Below, piece after piece: positions 16,537 to 26,865 of a DNA stretch of 64,000 bases. The DNA is from a virus. The position numbers and the translations under genes were made by a program. Under the pieces are notes generated by a model, which worked only from the letters and a program-made list of their open reading frames with translations, made no database searches and was not told the origin of the DNA. Where the stretch lies: the IMG/VR virus record IMGVR_UViG_3300042452_000781, positions 1 to 64,000 of that record; one strand, written 5' to 3'. Each line of letters opens with the position of its first letter. The stretch's first letter is position 1.

Positions 16537-17343
16537 TTATCCAATTAAATCAAAGGGGGGCATTTCATAATCGTAGGTCATTCTTTCTTCTATGTGAACA
16601 ATCTCTCTTTGAGCATCATCGTAAATTTGACGACCATTAAATTCCACGCCACCGGGAAGTTTCATTCCTTGATACTTAATTAAGTTTTGCCCCCATTGAC
16701 GCTTAATAATAGCCGTGGCATAACGTTTAAGAAATGAATCATTCCACACCTTATCCGATTCCGAAGGATCCATTGCTCTATAGCAATCAATAACAATATA
16801 ATTTCCAACCTCAACATCAGACCAATTCATATCAATATACAATTTATCTCCTCTTTTATTAAACCTAACAACTTTCTCGGGATTTAAAATCCAGTTAATA
16901 TCTTCAAGATACCTTTGAACCATTGTATATGAAAGGAGTTCCATTGAACCCCAGTAATATAAATCATTCAAAAATAGCTGGTATTTAATATTGAAAAGAC
17001 CACTAGAGAGTGTACTCCCCATAGAGAAATTAAATATTTTATTGACTCCAATTACATGGGGAGGAATCTTGATATAATTTGCAGTCTCGGAAAAATTATA
17101 ACCATCAATTGAAGTTGTTGCAATCCCAACCGGTCCTTTAGATCTATCAATATCTTCTTGTCTTATCTGATATTTGAGGTATGTTTGCATAACACCATCA
17201 AAATGACGCTCTTGAAACAACTGTAAAGCATCATCAATTAAATCATCTAGCTGTTCATCTGCAATAGCAATGTTTATCACCGGAGCACCCAATTGGCGCA
17301 AACAATAATCAATTAGTTGTTGACGAGAAGCAGGTTTAGCCAT
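16537..17343 (-). CDS. gp13: Neck protein gp13
   Basis: 268 residues. The start MAKPASRQQLIDYCLRQLGA with PVINIAIADEQLDDLIDDAL and LFQERHFDGVMQTYLKYQI is diagnostic for T4-type gp13. Later phrases KRYATAIIKRQWGQNLIKYQ and LPGGVEFNGRQIYDDAQREI are also conserved. It forms the head-completion ring with gp14. The gene is followed by gp14 within two bases, as in T4 and cyanophages. Confidence 0.95.
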   Translation of the reverse strand: MAKPASRQQLIDYCLRQLGAPVINIAIADEQLDDLIDDALQLFQERHFDGVMQTYLKYQIRQEDIDRSKGPVGIATTSIDGYNFSETANYIKIPPHVIGVNKIFNFSMGSTLSSGLFNIKYQLFLNDLYYWGSMELLSYTMVQRYLEDINWILNPEKVVRFNKRGDKLYIDMNWSDVEVGNYIVIDCYRAMDPSESDKVWNDSFLKRYATAIIKRQWGQNLIKYQGMKLPGGVEFNGRQIYDDAQREIVHIEERMTYDYEMPPFDLIG

Positions 17344-17382
17344 TATTTATTTTAGATTAAGCACTACTACTATGTATAAAGG

Positions 17383-17610
17383 TTATTGAAATTTACCTAA
17401 GACCGTTTTTAGAATATCTTTTATTTCGGCCATATCTTCTTTTAGGGTATCAAGTTCTTCTTCAATTTTTTCAACTTTATTTTTTTGAAGTTTTTTAATT
17501 TGCGCCGATATTAAGTATTTTTCATACTCGCTTTTGTTGTTATTTAATACCGCATTAGTTTTTACATCCCGAATTAAATCCGGGTGGCCATCTATTTTAG
17601 TGTGTTTCAT
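17383..17610 (-). CDS. Small conserved cyanophage protein (75 aa) with coiled coil
   Basis: MKHTKIDGHPDLIRDVKTNA leads into a stretch with Asn-rich AVLNNNKSEYEKYL and a C-terminal coiled coil (EKIEEELDTLKEDMAEIKDI). The ATG overlaps the stop of the 835-aa gene (TAATG). Proteins with the HPxLxRDxxTxAVxN start occur in cyanophage structural clusters next to gp13, but I know no demonstrated function. A virion assembly role is inferred. Confidence 0.8.
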   Translation of the reverse strand: MKHTKIDGHPDLIRDVKTNAVLNNNKSEYEKYLISAQIKKLQKNKVEKIEEELDTLKEDMAEIKDILKTVLGKFQ

Positions 17611-20117
17611 TAATAAGAGCCAGCTAGGGCAACAACTCGTAGATTTTTAATTCTCGGTGGATACGCCTGATTAGTTGAGGTCCCAACTAATTTAATGCTA
17701 TAATACCTAAATGACGGTAAATTATCAACCGTAAATGTGTATTCCCTGTAATTAACTTTGGAACCTTCAAATCCTAGAGCGTCATCTTTAACTATTTTAG
17801 AGTCAGATAAACCACTATTTTTAGATGAGTCAATGGTTTTATTGAATGAGTTTATATTATCGTAACCAGGGAAAGGGAAATAAACTAAGGCTGCATCTTT
17901 GGTATTTGATACTGAATATAAACATTTGATTTCACTGAATACGTTAATATGTCCGGTTAAGTAAATTTTAATTGCATTTGCCGGTAGTTCAAGCTCAATT
18001 GGAATATTTGCATAAACAAAAGCTGATGGATCGCCCTTTAGAGTAGAAACACGGTCGTCTAGAGCAAAATCGGTAATTAAATTGTCAACTCTATTAGTGG
18101 TAAAGCTCATTGCAACTCTTTGAAGGTCAATCGCGGGTGACACATAAGAATTTTGTGTATTTAATTCCATGTTGAGCGTTAACGATTTGTTTCCAATAAG
18201 TGAATTTAAATTCTGTTTCTCGTTAACTTTGGCTGCCACAATTCGTGTGGAGTTTAGAAAATTATTTTCATTTAAACTGATTTCAGTAAACCCGGAATCA
18301 ACATATGATAATTCCCCACCACTAATGCTCGTTCCAGTTATAGTCCTTAATTTTGAAGACAGATTTGTTTGTGGTAAAACGATGGCATCAACCAGAGGAT
18401 GAACTATCTCAAAGGCAATATTTTGAGTGGCCTGAATGGTGGTTCCGCCAGTTGATTTTTCCTGATTAAAGAAAAGTCGCCCTAAAGGTGATCCTGAACT
18501 CCTATCGGATATTCCTTGTGGTAAATTTGGATTATTTGTGGTATTTGTAAAATTTATTTTAATTTTATAATAATCTAAACCAATTGAATTTGTTTCAGTT
18601 GAATCGCTGAGAGTGTGTTCTTTATTAATTCTTCGCAAAGAGACGCCATTCAACTCATACTTCATTACTGTAGTGTGCATTGAATAATAGCCTGCTAAAG
18701 TTTGATCAATTTGACGAGTAATGCCGGTTAAATTATTACCCGAAATGCCCGTATAAGCTATGATTTCCTGTCCTATTAGAATATAGCCAGGATTAGCTGC
18801 AGATACAGTTACGTTTTCAAATATAGTAAAATCAGATGAATCCTGAATCGCAATATTGCCTGTTGCAGTATTTGAATAATCAGCGGTTAATTTTGTAACA
18901 TTTACATCACTAGAAACATTTCTTAATACTACCTTATTAACGCTAGAGTGCATTCCATGGTTTTTATGATTTACTTTAATATGTTCACCATTTTTATTTG
19001 TTACCAAGCTATTGGGGAATGCTTTTGATAAATGTGAAAAATAAATATCACTGGTTATACCAGAGTTGTTAACATAAGTTAAAGTTTTAGAAGAATCGCC
19101 AGATGAGAATTCCCCTTGAACATTATTAACTATGAGTTCATTTATTCCTGCAACATTTTGAACCGAAAGTTGTAAATTTAATCCTAGGCTAGATGCGCCA
19201 ATTTGTGGTGCAGTTAAAACATCTCCAATTAAATACCCATTTCCTCCTGTGCTAATTGTTGCACCAATTGAACTAACAGAACCATTCAAAACCGTAATAT
19301 TTGCAGTTGCATTTCTACCATTTCCAGTTAAAGATATTAGAGGCACATTATTAAATGTGAATGAACCCATTGAGGGCGTATAACCTATGCCAGAATTAAT
19401 AACATTAAGAGTAGAGGTAGCTGAACCGGCAAAGCCAACGTAAATACCTTTACCCGTAGAATTGACTTGAGTTATTCTGTTTCCCGGTGTGAGGTTAGAT
19501 GACAAGACTGTTGAACCCAACCCTATTCTAATTTCTCTGGCATTTATCTCTAATGGGTTATTAATAAGATTTGCAATTTGATGGTTTCCAACTGAAAGTT
19601 CTGAATTGTAAAAATTAATGTCCCCAGACGATGATTTAAAATTTGCCCTATAAAGAGTAAATTTTAAATCATCACTTTGTATTGGAGTCCAGGTTGTTCC
19701 ATTTTGGGATTTAAAAAGAGAACCCGAAAGGGGCTGCTTTGTTACAAAAACCACACTATTAGAATTAGCTGCTAAATCCTTTTCCGATAATCTTGAGATG
19801 TGAACGAGATATTGATCAGAATTTGATAGTAAGCATATGCAATGAAATTCACCACCTTTAAGATAAACGGGTGATTCAAATGTTACTCTAGTTGCTAGAG
19901 TTCCATCATTAGAGGTTGAAATTTTATCAGGCGATAGAACCACTTCGGCGTGGCGATAAACAGAATCTGTCGGTATTCCGTACTGCAAAGAGCGTAATTG
20001 TACTGTTACCGGCAATTCTGCATCCTTACTATAGAAAAATAAATCCAAAGAAGTTACAAAGTATCCACTATTTGGATTAACAAAAAATGATTGTGCAATC
20101 GGATCTACTAACTTCAT
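17610..20117 (-). CDS. Large cyanophage virion structural protein (835 aa)
   Basis: Starts MKLVDPIAQSFFVNPNSGYF, followed by VTSLDLFFYSKDAELPVTVQ. The DPIAQSF...G.F.TS.DLFF...D...PV..QLR phrase is a conserved opening of large cyanophage structural proteins located between gp8 and gp13. The middle carries GxGY-type beta-repeats (NSGIGYTPSMGSFTF, STGGNGYLIGDVLT). The C-terminus (VDNLPSFRYYSIKLVGTST) looks like a beta-sandwich. It probably replaces the T4 gp9-gp12 peripheral baseplate or fibre set, which is absent here; that is inference from position. Confidence 0.85.
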   Translation of the reverse strand: MKLVDPIAQSFFVNPNSGYFVTSLDLFFYSKDAELPVTVQLRSLQYGIPTDSVYRHAEVVLSPDKISTSNDGTLATRVTFESPVYLKGGEFHCICLLSNSDQYLVHISRLSEKDLAANSNSVVFVTKQPLSGSLFKSQNGTTWTPIQSDDLKFTLYRANFKSSSGDINFYNSELSVGNHQIANLINNPLEINAREIRIGLGSTVLSSNLTPGNRITQVNSTGKGIYVGFAGSATSTLNVINSGIGYTPSMGSFTFNNVPLISLTGNGRNATANITVLNGSVSSIGATISTGGNGYLIGDVLTAPQIGASSLGLNLQLSVQNVAGINELIVNNVQGEFSSGDSSKTLTYVNNSGITSDIYFSHLSKAFPNSLVTNKNGEHIKVNHKNHGMHSSVNKVVLRNVSSDVNVTKLTADYSNTATGNIAIQDSSDFTIFENVTVSAANPGYILIGQEIIAYTGISGNNLTGITRQIDQTLAGYYSMHTTVMKYELNGVSLRRINKEHTLSDSTETNSIGLDYYKIKINFTNTTNNPNLPQGISDRSSGSPLGRLFFNQEKSTGGTTIQATQNIAFEIVHPLVDAIVLPQTNLSSKLRTITGTSISGGELSYVDSGFTEISLNENNFLNSTRIVAAKVNEKQNLNSLIGNKSLTLNMELNTQNSYVSPAIDLQRVAMSFTTNRVDNLITDFALDDRVSTLKGDPSAFVYANIPIELELPANAIKIYLTGHINVFSEIKCLYSVSNTKDAALVYFPFPGYDNINSFNKTIDSSKNSGLSDSKIVKDDALGFEGSKVNYREYTFTVDNLPSFRYYSIKLVGTSTNQAYPPRIKNLRVVALAGSY

Positions 20118-20146
20118 TTATTTTTCTAATTTGATATACTATTTAT

Positions 20147-23100
20147 TTACCGACCAGCAAGAGTCCTGGCTACATTATTTAATTGATTGAGATCGGAAAC
20201 ACTATTAATATTTTTAATTCCAGCTTCATTCCTTAGTTGTTCTACCGTGAATGATGTGCCATTTTTTGCATTAATACTATCAACCAATCTTTGTCCCTCA
20301 GCGGAAGCTGTAATTTTACTACTGCGGAGATCAATAACCCCATTTGACCAGGGGGTTGGTACTTGTACTGCCGGCGCTGGAGGTGGACTGGCTACTACGG
20401 CTGCAGGCGGGGAATAATATTCGGGTACACTTGGGGGCGTATAAACTGGAGGAGTATAAACTGGAGGAGTATAATAAACCGGAGTAGCTGGTTCATTAAC
20501 AACTGGGGGTGAATAATAATTTGTATCATTTTGAGGTGGATAATAAATTGGTGTAATTGGAGGTGTGGGTGTTTGAGGGGGCTCATTTCTAACTATATTT
20601 TGTTCAATTGAGTCTAGTCTACCTGACGAGTAGTATTTTTCCTCAGAAAATGTTGTAGCCGCTCCATCAATTGAAGAATTTGTCGGGCTATTGGTTAATC
20701 TAAAAACTCTTGTTCCACTTTCAAATGAAGGATTTTCATTGATATTTCTATCTGGGATAAAAAAGCAACCAATTAAATCACCTGAACTATCTGTTACTAA
20801 CTTAATATTAGAATTAATTATAGCTTCAGCTCCTGAGGTTTGCCCCTTAAGAGTCATTCCACTATCAATATAACCACCAAAATCACCCTGAACCATATTA
20901 GCCAGACTATAGGTATCAACATTTAAAATGGTAGTTGTTGATGAATAAAATTCAGGAATGGTTTTATCTGATGAATATGGATTTTGTTTGTATGTTACTG
21001 TTGGTGCATTATATGGCCCAAATTTGTGGTTACTGGATGCACATCTAAATTTAATTTTTGCAGAGGTATTACTGTTTGTTCCAACTATAACTTCGCCAGA
21101 ACTAAATGTTCCACTAACCATTGATATTTCTATTAGTTTGGGTACTATAAATTTATCAAAAGATCTTCCATCAAAATAAGGATATAATCTAGTTAAAGTC
21201 TTCATTCTTTTGGCAGTAAATTCAACATTTCTAGAGCGAAGATATGGAATAACTTGACTACTAAGAATACTATTGCCACTAGACCATATGCTAGATATGG
21301 AATCCCATAGAACTGGATTAAAGCCGGCTTGCGGGTCAAGACCAAGTGCTGAGATCTGTTGTGGGGAAGGTGTATAATTTGAGGCTACCGTAACATTTTT
21401 TGTAGAAACTGTTACTTGGTCGGCCCATACATCTGAAGATGGATAGAGTATGATAGTGCCGCTAAATGTATTATTGCGATAAGAAGCAACATTGTCAACC
21501 CTAGTTGAATAGGGTTGAACAATTTCTACAACTTCATCATAATCTAATGTTAGTAGCTCTCCGGTTTTCTTTACATTTGATCCGATTAAATCATTTGAAT
21601 ATTTTAGGTCTACAAGAGTATCTGCAACTGTTCCTATTCCTACAATGGAATTTGATGCAATAATTAAATCTAATTCGGTTGTATAGTGGCTAGGGCGAAG
21701 TTCACTGTTGGTAATATCAATACTGTTTTTTATGATTGTATCTTTTTGTTGAGTGGTTGATGAATTAAAATTATCAACAAAGAAGCCTGACTTAAATCTA
21801 TTTAATCCTGAAGTGTCTGGAATGAATAGATTGGCCGTATCTGTCTCAAGTAGAGTCAAAGACGTGTAATATTCTAAATTATAAATTCGGTCTTCAAGAT
21901 TTTTAATATCTTCCATTCTGTATCTTTTATGAGATACAAGTTGTATATTTACATCATCAGTATTGCAGAGATATGCTGGCAGATAAATTGAGGCAATTTC
22001 TAGTGCATTATCGATAGAATTTGGTGGTTGTGGAGATTCCGCTGGAACTCCTACTACTAATTGAATTTGACTATTTTTTGTTAAAAATAGCTTATCATAC
22101 CTAGGTAGATAAAAAGAATAATCAAGATTAATGGATTCATCGGATGCTAAAATATTTTTAGGATTGGATGAGCTATTTGAAAAATCTCTGCCTAAAAATT
22201 CAAAAGGAGATCTTGAGTTCTCTAATACGTTATATTGTGATACCCTCGGCCTTACATCTATAATATCTGTTAATGAAATTCCATCTACTTTGCCCAGTTC
22301 ACAGTAATCAAAATTCCTATAGGAATTTGAGGTCACAATATCTCCAACATCTGAATTTAAATAATTAGCAGACTCAAATATTACCGTTATTCTTTTATTT
22401 GGTTCCCTTGCAGTTGGATTTCTGGAAATTTTTGAATAATCATAGATTGTGGATTTTTGACCAGAATCAAATGAAAAATGTGAAGTAATGTCAGAATCCC
22501 CGTTTTCACTTGCTGATATAGTTGCAGTAACCCCGGTTTCCTGGAAGGTTATAGATTCATTTATATTAAAATTAGCAGAATTTAAATAAACAAAATTAAT
22601 ACTAAGATCATTAACTGGCCTAATGAGAACCCCAACCGCATTTGAGATCGTTCCAATAAACTTTTCTCCAATAAGAAGATCTCCAGTTTTATTTGTCTGA
22701 CCATTAATCATGGAAAGATTTAGTTTGGGTAGGGTCGCAGAATTTACCGTGGATGATTCAAACACGCCATAAATTTTAGTAACATCTGGAGTGAGTAAAC
22801 AAATGTCATTATCTTGAACCCGTGATCCATATGGATAATTCCCATAAACAAGCCCGTCATTTAATGTGGTAGTGCCTATACCAGATGCACTGTATTTTGA
22901 CTTATCAAACGTAACAATATTGATTCTATTTTTGTATTTTACTTTCTCGTTAATGTTTACTTTTCTTAGAGTTGCAATAAGTTTTGCATTTGAATTATTA
23001 CCAAGGCCGCTTATAGTTAAAGTTGAAGAGCCATTCCCAAATGTAAATTTGTCTGGAGATAATACTTCAGTTGTTCCATCTTCTCTGATTAAAACGTAAC

Positions 23101-25288
23101 GTTCTTCATCAAATGGTAGGAAAGTTTCGTTTGAATCTGCTGAAATTGGACCAACGGCGTTTGAGGTTATAGTAACATTGAACTGTTTTCGGATTACTAA
23201 ACTAGAATTCGAAAGATTTACATTTGATACTTTATCTTTTGGTATTTTTGTATATAGCGTATTATCCTGAGATTTTGCAAATTGTGAAGAAAGAATAGTA
23301 AAATCTGAGGGATTAATTGTAGTTGTAGGTAGTTTACCATCACAGATACCCGCTACAGAAGTTACTCCAACTATTGTTAGATTTTTAGGGTTGACTTTAG
23401 TTACTCTTGCAAATGTGCTGGTTGTTAAGCCGGGAGACGAAAAAGCTACAATATTTCCAACGTTGACGTTTCCAACAAACGTATCCGAGGTTCGGGTTAC
23501 GGTTGAAATTCCACTTCCAGAATCAACGGGGCTTATATTTACTTGACCAATTTGTAAATTATTATATTGTTTGACATCTGCCGTGAATGTGTATGCAGTC
23601 CCGACCACACCATATACAGACTTTACATCATTTAAAGAATAAGAAGTAACGGCTGTGGATACTCTAGTATTTTCAATACCATTAAAGGCGAGTTTTTCGC
23701 CTACAGCGAACGTGCCCCTAATATCATAAACAGTTGTAATTCCGCTATTTCTTGAATCATAACGCAGAAACCCTGTTGCTCCACTTGATTTTCCTAGAAC
23801 TTGGCATGGTATATTGTAGAGCGTGTTGCTATCTAAATTCTGATTGAGAGTTATTTCAGTATATACCTGAACATCAAATAAAGAAATATCCCACTCATTT
23901 AGGTTGGGGTTAGATGAAGAATATGAACCAGATTCTAGAGCAAAGTCATACACCCGTGCTAGACCTATTTCTTTTCCGGCTGCTACAGTTTGAACATTAT
24001 CTATTCTTGAGTCCCTAAGACTTAAAGTATAGTTTGTTGAAATGCCAATGTTAGGAGTTCCATAAACTCTGTTCAGAGTTAGGCTAGAGCCGGTATAATA
24101 TACAAGCTCTTGCTTTTCTAACAATTTAGTTGTTCTTGGTTTTAGAAAATCAATAAAAGATGGGCTTATCGTTTTTGACTCGTATCCCTGAACATATGCC
24201 TTTACTGGCGATATGTGATAAATACCTAATTCTTCGCTAGGTGTATTTCCACTATAGGTTACATCTGAAGAATTGTAAATACCATTATTACCCAAAAGGT
24301 TATTTAAGGATTCACTAATTGATACTACAGGTGGGCTTATATAATAATTTCCAGATTCATCAAATGTTCTTTTAGCAAATTCCTGCTCTAAAATATTATA
24401 TGATGAAACTTCTTGAGTATCTATTAGGTTTCCATTTTTAATTTCTAAAAGTTGAACGAAATTGCTAGGCTTATCTTCATTTGTTCCGTATTTTGTTAGA
24501 ATTAACTGAATGGATAGCCTGTCGGCGCCGGGTGCAGTATAGTTTGGTGATCCATTGGCATTATCAAGGAGTTCAATTTTATTAAAAGAATTAATGATTG
24601 ATTCCTCAACAAAGAACCCCACCTTATATGATGGCGTGTTAGTATATTGACTTAATAGTAGAGTTTGCTTATAAACGTTTACGAAATTTCCCCTAATAAA
24701 ATAAACACCATCTGAAACTGTAACTGAGGATGCAATAGAATTGCAATTGCTTGTGATAGTGGCTGCAAAAGTTTCACCTGCCGTGAAAACAACGGTCTCT
24801 CCAGTCGAAATTGTTACATTGACAGAAGTGTCCAGTGTAATCTCTTCTCCATCTGTAAAAAGTTCGGCGGTTCCATTTGTAGAATCGGAACCAATATATT
24901 TCAGATAAAGAGAAGCATTCCCTCTTAGTGATTCGTTTTGCGTTCTAACTAATATTAATTTTGCCCTAATACCACTCGTTTTGCCTATAATAGTTTTACC
25001 AACTAATAGTGGAATGTAGGTAGATACACTAATTCCGTTATAAGAATTTTGAAGCTCTACTACTTGTAAATTATTATCGTAATCAATATTACCCGGAATT
25101 ACAATAGAACCTTCTTTGAAAACATGACTTCCAAATTTTTCAATTTGATCTTGTAAGATTGATTGTAAATTATTAACTTCTCTTGCCTGGACTGGCTTTG
25201 ATGGCTTAAAAAGAACACGATGATAATTATCCTTAGGATCAAAATCATCGTTATATGGAGTAATATTTAAATTTGTTTCCTGGGGCAT
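20147..25288 (-). CDS. Giant structural protein (1713 aa), DUF4815-like
   Basis: The N-terminus YNDDFDPKDNYHRVLFKPSK and VQAREVNNLQSILQDQIEKFG match the start of DUF4815 proteins, common in T4-like cyanophages beside baseplate genes. The body is long and beta-rich. Around residues 1560-1640 is a Pro/Tyr-rich linker with units like YYTPP and VYTPP, followed by a compact C-terminal helical tail (GTSFTVEQLRNEAGIKNINS). Four bases separate it from gp8. It is likely a peripheral baseplate or fibre-anchoring protein; exact role unknown. Confidence 0.85.
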   Translation of the reverse strand: MPQETNLNITPYNDDFDPKDNYHRVLFKPSKPVQAREVNNLQSILQDQIEKFGSHVFKEGSIVIPGNIDYDNNLQVVELQNSYNGISVSTYIPLLVGKTIIGKTSGIRAKLILVRTQNESLRGNASLYLKYIGSDSTNGTAELFTDGEEITLDTSVNVTISTGETVVFTAGETFAATITSNCNSIASSVTVSDGVYFIRGNFVNVYKQTLLLSQYTNTPSYKVGFFVEESIINSFNKIELLDNANGSPNYTAPGADRLSIQLILTKYGTNEDKPSNFVQLLEIKNGNLIDTQEVSSYNILEQEFAKRTFDESGNYYISPPVVSISESLNNLLGNNGIYNSSDVTYSGNTPSEELGIYHISPVKAYVQGYESKTISPSFIDFLKPRTTKLLEKQELVYYTGSSLTLNRVYGTPNIGISTNYTLSLRDSRIDNVQTVAAGKEIGLARVYDFALESGSYSSSNPNLNEWDISLFDVQVYTEITLNQNLDSNTLYNIPCQVLGKSSGATGFLRYDSRNSGITTVYDIRGTFAVGEKLAFNGIENTRVSTAVTSYSLNDVKSVYGVVGTAYTFTADVKQYNNLQIGQVNISPVDSGSGISTVTRTSDTFVGNVNVGNIVAFSSPGLTTSTFARVTKVNPKNLTIVGVTSVAGICDGKLPTTTINPSDFTILSSQFAKSQDNTLYTKIPKDKVSNVNLSNSSLVIRKQFNVTITSNAVGPISADSNETFLPFDEERYVLIREDGTTEVLSPDKFTFGNGSSTLTISGLGNNSNAKLIATLRKVNINEKVKYKNRINIVTFDKSKYSASGIGTTTLNDGLVYGNYPYGSRVQDNDICLLTPDVTKIYGVFESSTVNSATLPKLNLSMINGQTNKTGDLLIGEKFIGTISNAVGVLIRPVNDLSINFVYLNSANFNINESITFQETGVTATISASENGDSDITSHFSFDSGQKSTIYDYSKISRNPTAREPNKRITVIFESANYLNSDVGDIVTSNSYRNFDYCELGKVDGISLTDIIDVRPRVSQYNVLENSRSPFEFLGRDFSNSSSNPKNILASDESINLDYSFYLPRYDKLFLTKNSQIQLVVGVPAESPQPPNSIDNALEIASIYLPAYLCNTDDVNIQLVSHKRYRMEDIKNLEDRIYNLEYYTSLTLLETDTANLFIPDTSGLNRFKSGFFVDNFNSSTTQQKDTIIKNSIDITNSELRPSHYTTELDLIIASNSIVGIGTVADTLVDLKYSNDLIGSNVKKTGELLTLDYDEVVEIVQPYSTRVDNVASYRNNTFSGTIILYPSSDVWADQVTVSTKNVTVASNYTPSPQQISALGLDPQAGFNPVLWDSISSIWSSGNSILSSQVIPYLRSRNVEFTAKRMKTLTRLYPYFDGRSFDKFIVPKLIEISMVSGTFSSGEVIVGTNSNTSAKIKFRCASSNHKFGPYNAPTVTYKQNPYSSDKTIPEFYSSTTTILNVDTYSLANMVQGDFGGYIDSGMTLKGQTSGAEAIINSNIKLVTDSSGDLIGCFFIPDRNINENPSFESGTRVFRLTNSPTNSSIDGAATTFSEEKYYSSGRLDSIEQNIVRNEPPQTPTPPITPIYYPPQNDTNYYSPPVVNEPATPVYYTPPVYTPPVYTPPSVPEYYSPPAAVVASPPPAPAVQVPTPWSNGVIDLRSSKITASAEGQRLVDSINAKNGTSFTVEQLRNEAGIKNINSVSDLNQLNNVARTLAGR

Positions 25289-25294
25289 TGGGAG

Positions 25295-26842
25295 TTAGAA
25301 TAGCAAAATTACTTTAACGTCTTCTTGTTGATTGATAGACCTTGGTGTAGATGGCCGGTTGTCAACATGAATAATATCTCCAGAATATTTCTTTACTTCG
25401 GGATTTGATATACCATTTGTAAAGTTTTGCCCCAGATAATTATTATTTATTGTATTATAGTCGCCGTTAAAAGTATTGTCAATCGGTACAACACTAGAAT
25501 TACAAATTAGATTAAGTGAACCGTCTTGGGTGGGGGTGCTAGTGAAGTTGTTTAAGTTAAAACCATAAGTTGGGGATGAATTTTGGGAACCATCTCGATT
25601 AAACCCAGCTAGAGAACGGTCTTGCCAGTACCTTAAAACATTATTCGTGTAATCAAATGATGCAACTCTTCCAATAGCCGTTGCCCCCACTCCAATAGTC
25701 TGAGTAAAAGTTGAATTTGCCGGAAATGTACCAGAATTCAAATTTGTCCCTGAAACTTTAATTGCGGATAATGCACTGGCTCGGTCAGTATTTAATAAGG
25801 TTGTTGAGCCAAATGTTTGGGCATTTTTCACTATTCCAAATCTTGCGGTTTGATTTCCTGTAATAAAATCAGGATTTGTTGGGTCATTCTCAAATCTAGC
25901 ATATAGCATCACCTTTGATGCACCAAGCTCTCGGTAAATATCGTAACCATGACCACCCTTTGGCGGAATGATTACATTAAACACTGGAGTCAAAGTTCCA
26001 ACTTGAATATTGACAGAACTCAAATCAACTGTACCATAGGTATAACCAGTTCCACCTTTAGTCACGGTTATAGAATCAACTTTTGAATCATTGTTGACGA
26101 CAACTGTTGCTTCTGCACCATAACCATCTCCTACAATTTTAACTTTGCTGTAGGCAGTGTTTGGGGCACCAACGGACACTCCTCTATTCGCAATAGTGAT
26201 AATTTTTATTTGTCCCCCATTGATGGCATTATTTCTTATTGGAGAGTATTCTGCATTTGTTTCCCAGTCCGATGGGACTGGAATATAATTTGCAGTAACA
26301 AACTTAATAATATCACTAGGTTTAATTGTATAAAGGTATTTCCATATGTACCCATCTCCACCATCTCCTGCACCTCTTGGTTCCAAATCTGTAAAAGTGG
26401 GCTCATTTAATGATGGTCTACCATTAGGATTTTCGGGGTCAGCTCCATTGAAAAGACAAATATAAACTTTATAGTCCTCATTGACTACATAATATCCCGA
26501 AGCATAAAGGCTAGTTGCACCAGACGGTCTAGAAACATTAGTTCTGGTAATGTCATTACGATACATATCATAAATTGTACCAGATGCCCATGTTGAGTTT
26601 TTAATTATAAGTCTAACATTATTCGTATATATTTTTTTAAGTGCGATCATTGTATCCCAATAATCGTTCTCTTGGTCAAAACTGTCTTTCGGGGCGGGCG
26701 GATTTGCATTCCAGGTGGATTGATACTCCGTTGCATTCGGAAGGCCAATAAAAGTATAATAGGTGTCTCTACCAGTAGACACAGAATTTACAAAGTTCTT
26801 TGCCAGTGATATTCTATGTTGTTCAGTGACTATTGCAGACAT
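25295..26842 (-). CDS. gp8: Baseplate wedge protein gp8
   Basis: 515 residues starting MSAIVTEQHRISLAKNFVNS. The phrases YTFIGLPNATEY, WDTMIALKKIYTNNVRLII and GDGYIWKYLYTIKPSDIIKF are characteristic of cyanophage gp8, which bridges baseplate wedge components. A GxGY beta-repeat (VTKGGTGYTYGTVDLS) is inserted near residue 270, which partly explains the greater length than T4 gp8 (334 aa). It lies immediately after gp7, as in T4. Confidence 0.9.
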   Translation of the reverse strand: MSAIVTEQHRISLAKNFVNSVSTGRDTYYTFIGLPNATEYQSTWNANPPAPKDSFDQENDYWDTMIALKKIYTNNVRLIIKNSTWASGTIYDMYRNDITRTNVSRPSGATSLYASGYYVVNEDYKVYICLFNGADPENPNGRPSLNEPTFTDLEPRGAGDGGDGYIWKYLYTIKPSDIIKFVTANYIPVPSDWETNAEYSPIRNNAINGGQIKIITIANRGVSVGAPNTAYSKVKIVGDGYGAEATVVVNNDSKVDSITVTKGGTGYTYGTVDLSSVNIQVGTLTPVFNVIIPPKGGHGYDIYRELGASKVMLYARFENDPTNPDFITGNQTARFGIVKNAQTFGSTTLLNTDRASALSAIKVSGTNLNSGTFPANSTFTQTIGVGATAIGRVASFDYTNNVLRYWQDRSLAGFNRDGSQNSSPTYGFNLNNFTSTPTQDGSLNLICNSSVVPIDNTFNGDYNTINNNYLGQNFTNGISNPEVKKYSGDIIHVDNRPSTPRSINQQEDVKVILLF

Positions 26843-26856
26843 ATTATTCTTTTTAG

Positions 26857-26865
26857 CTATTTATG
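26857..26865 (-). promoter_or_regulatory. Late promoter-like CATAAATAG upstream of gp8
   Basis: ATAAATA on the minus strand about 17 bases before the gp8 ATG, overlapping the last codons of the gp7-like gene. Confidence 0.5.

Noticed and set aside
20187-20417. Several 60-95-codon plus-strand ORFs inside the structural genes (for example here and at 15525-15980)
   Set aside because: Shadows of minus-strand genes in AT-rich repeats; no ribosome sites or family resemblance.
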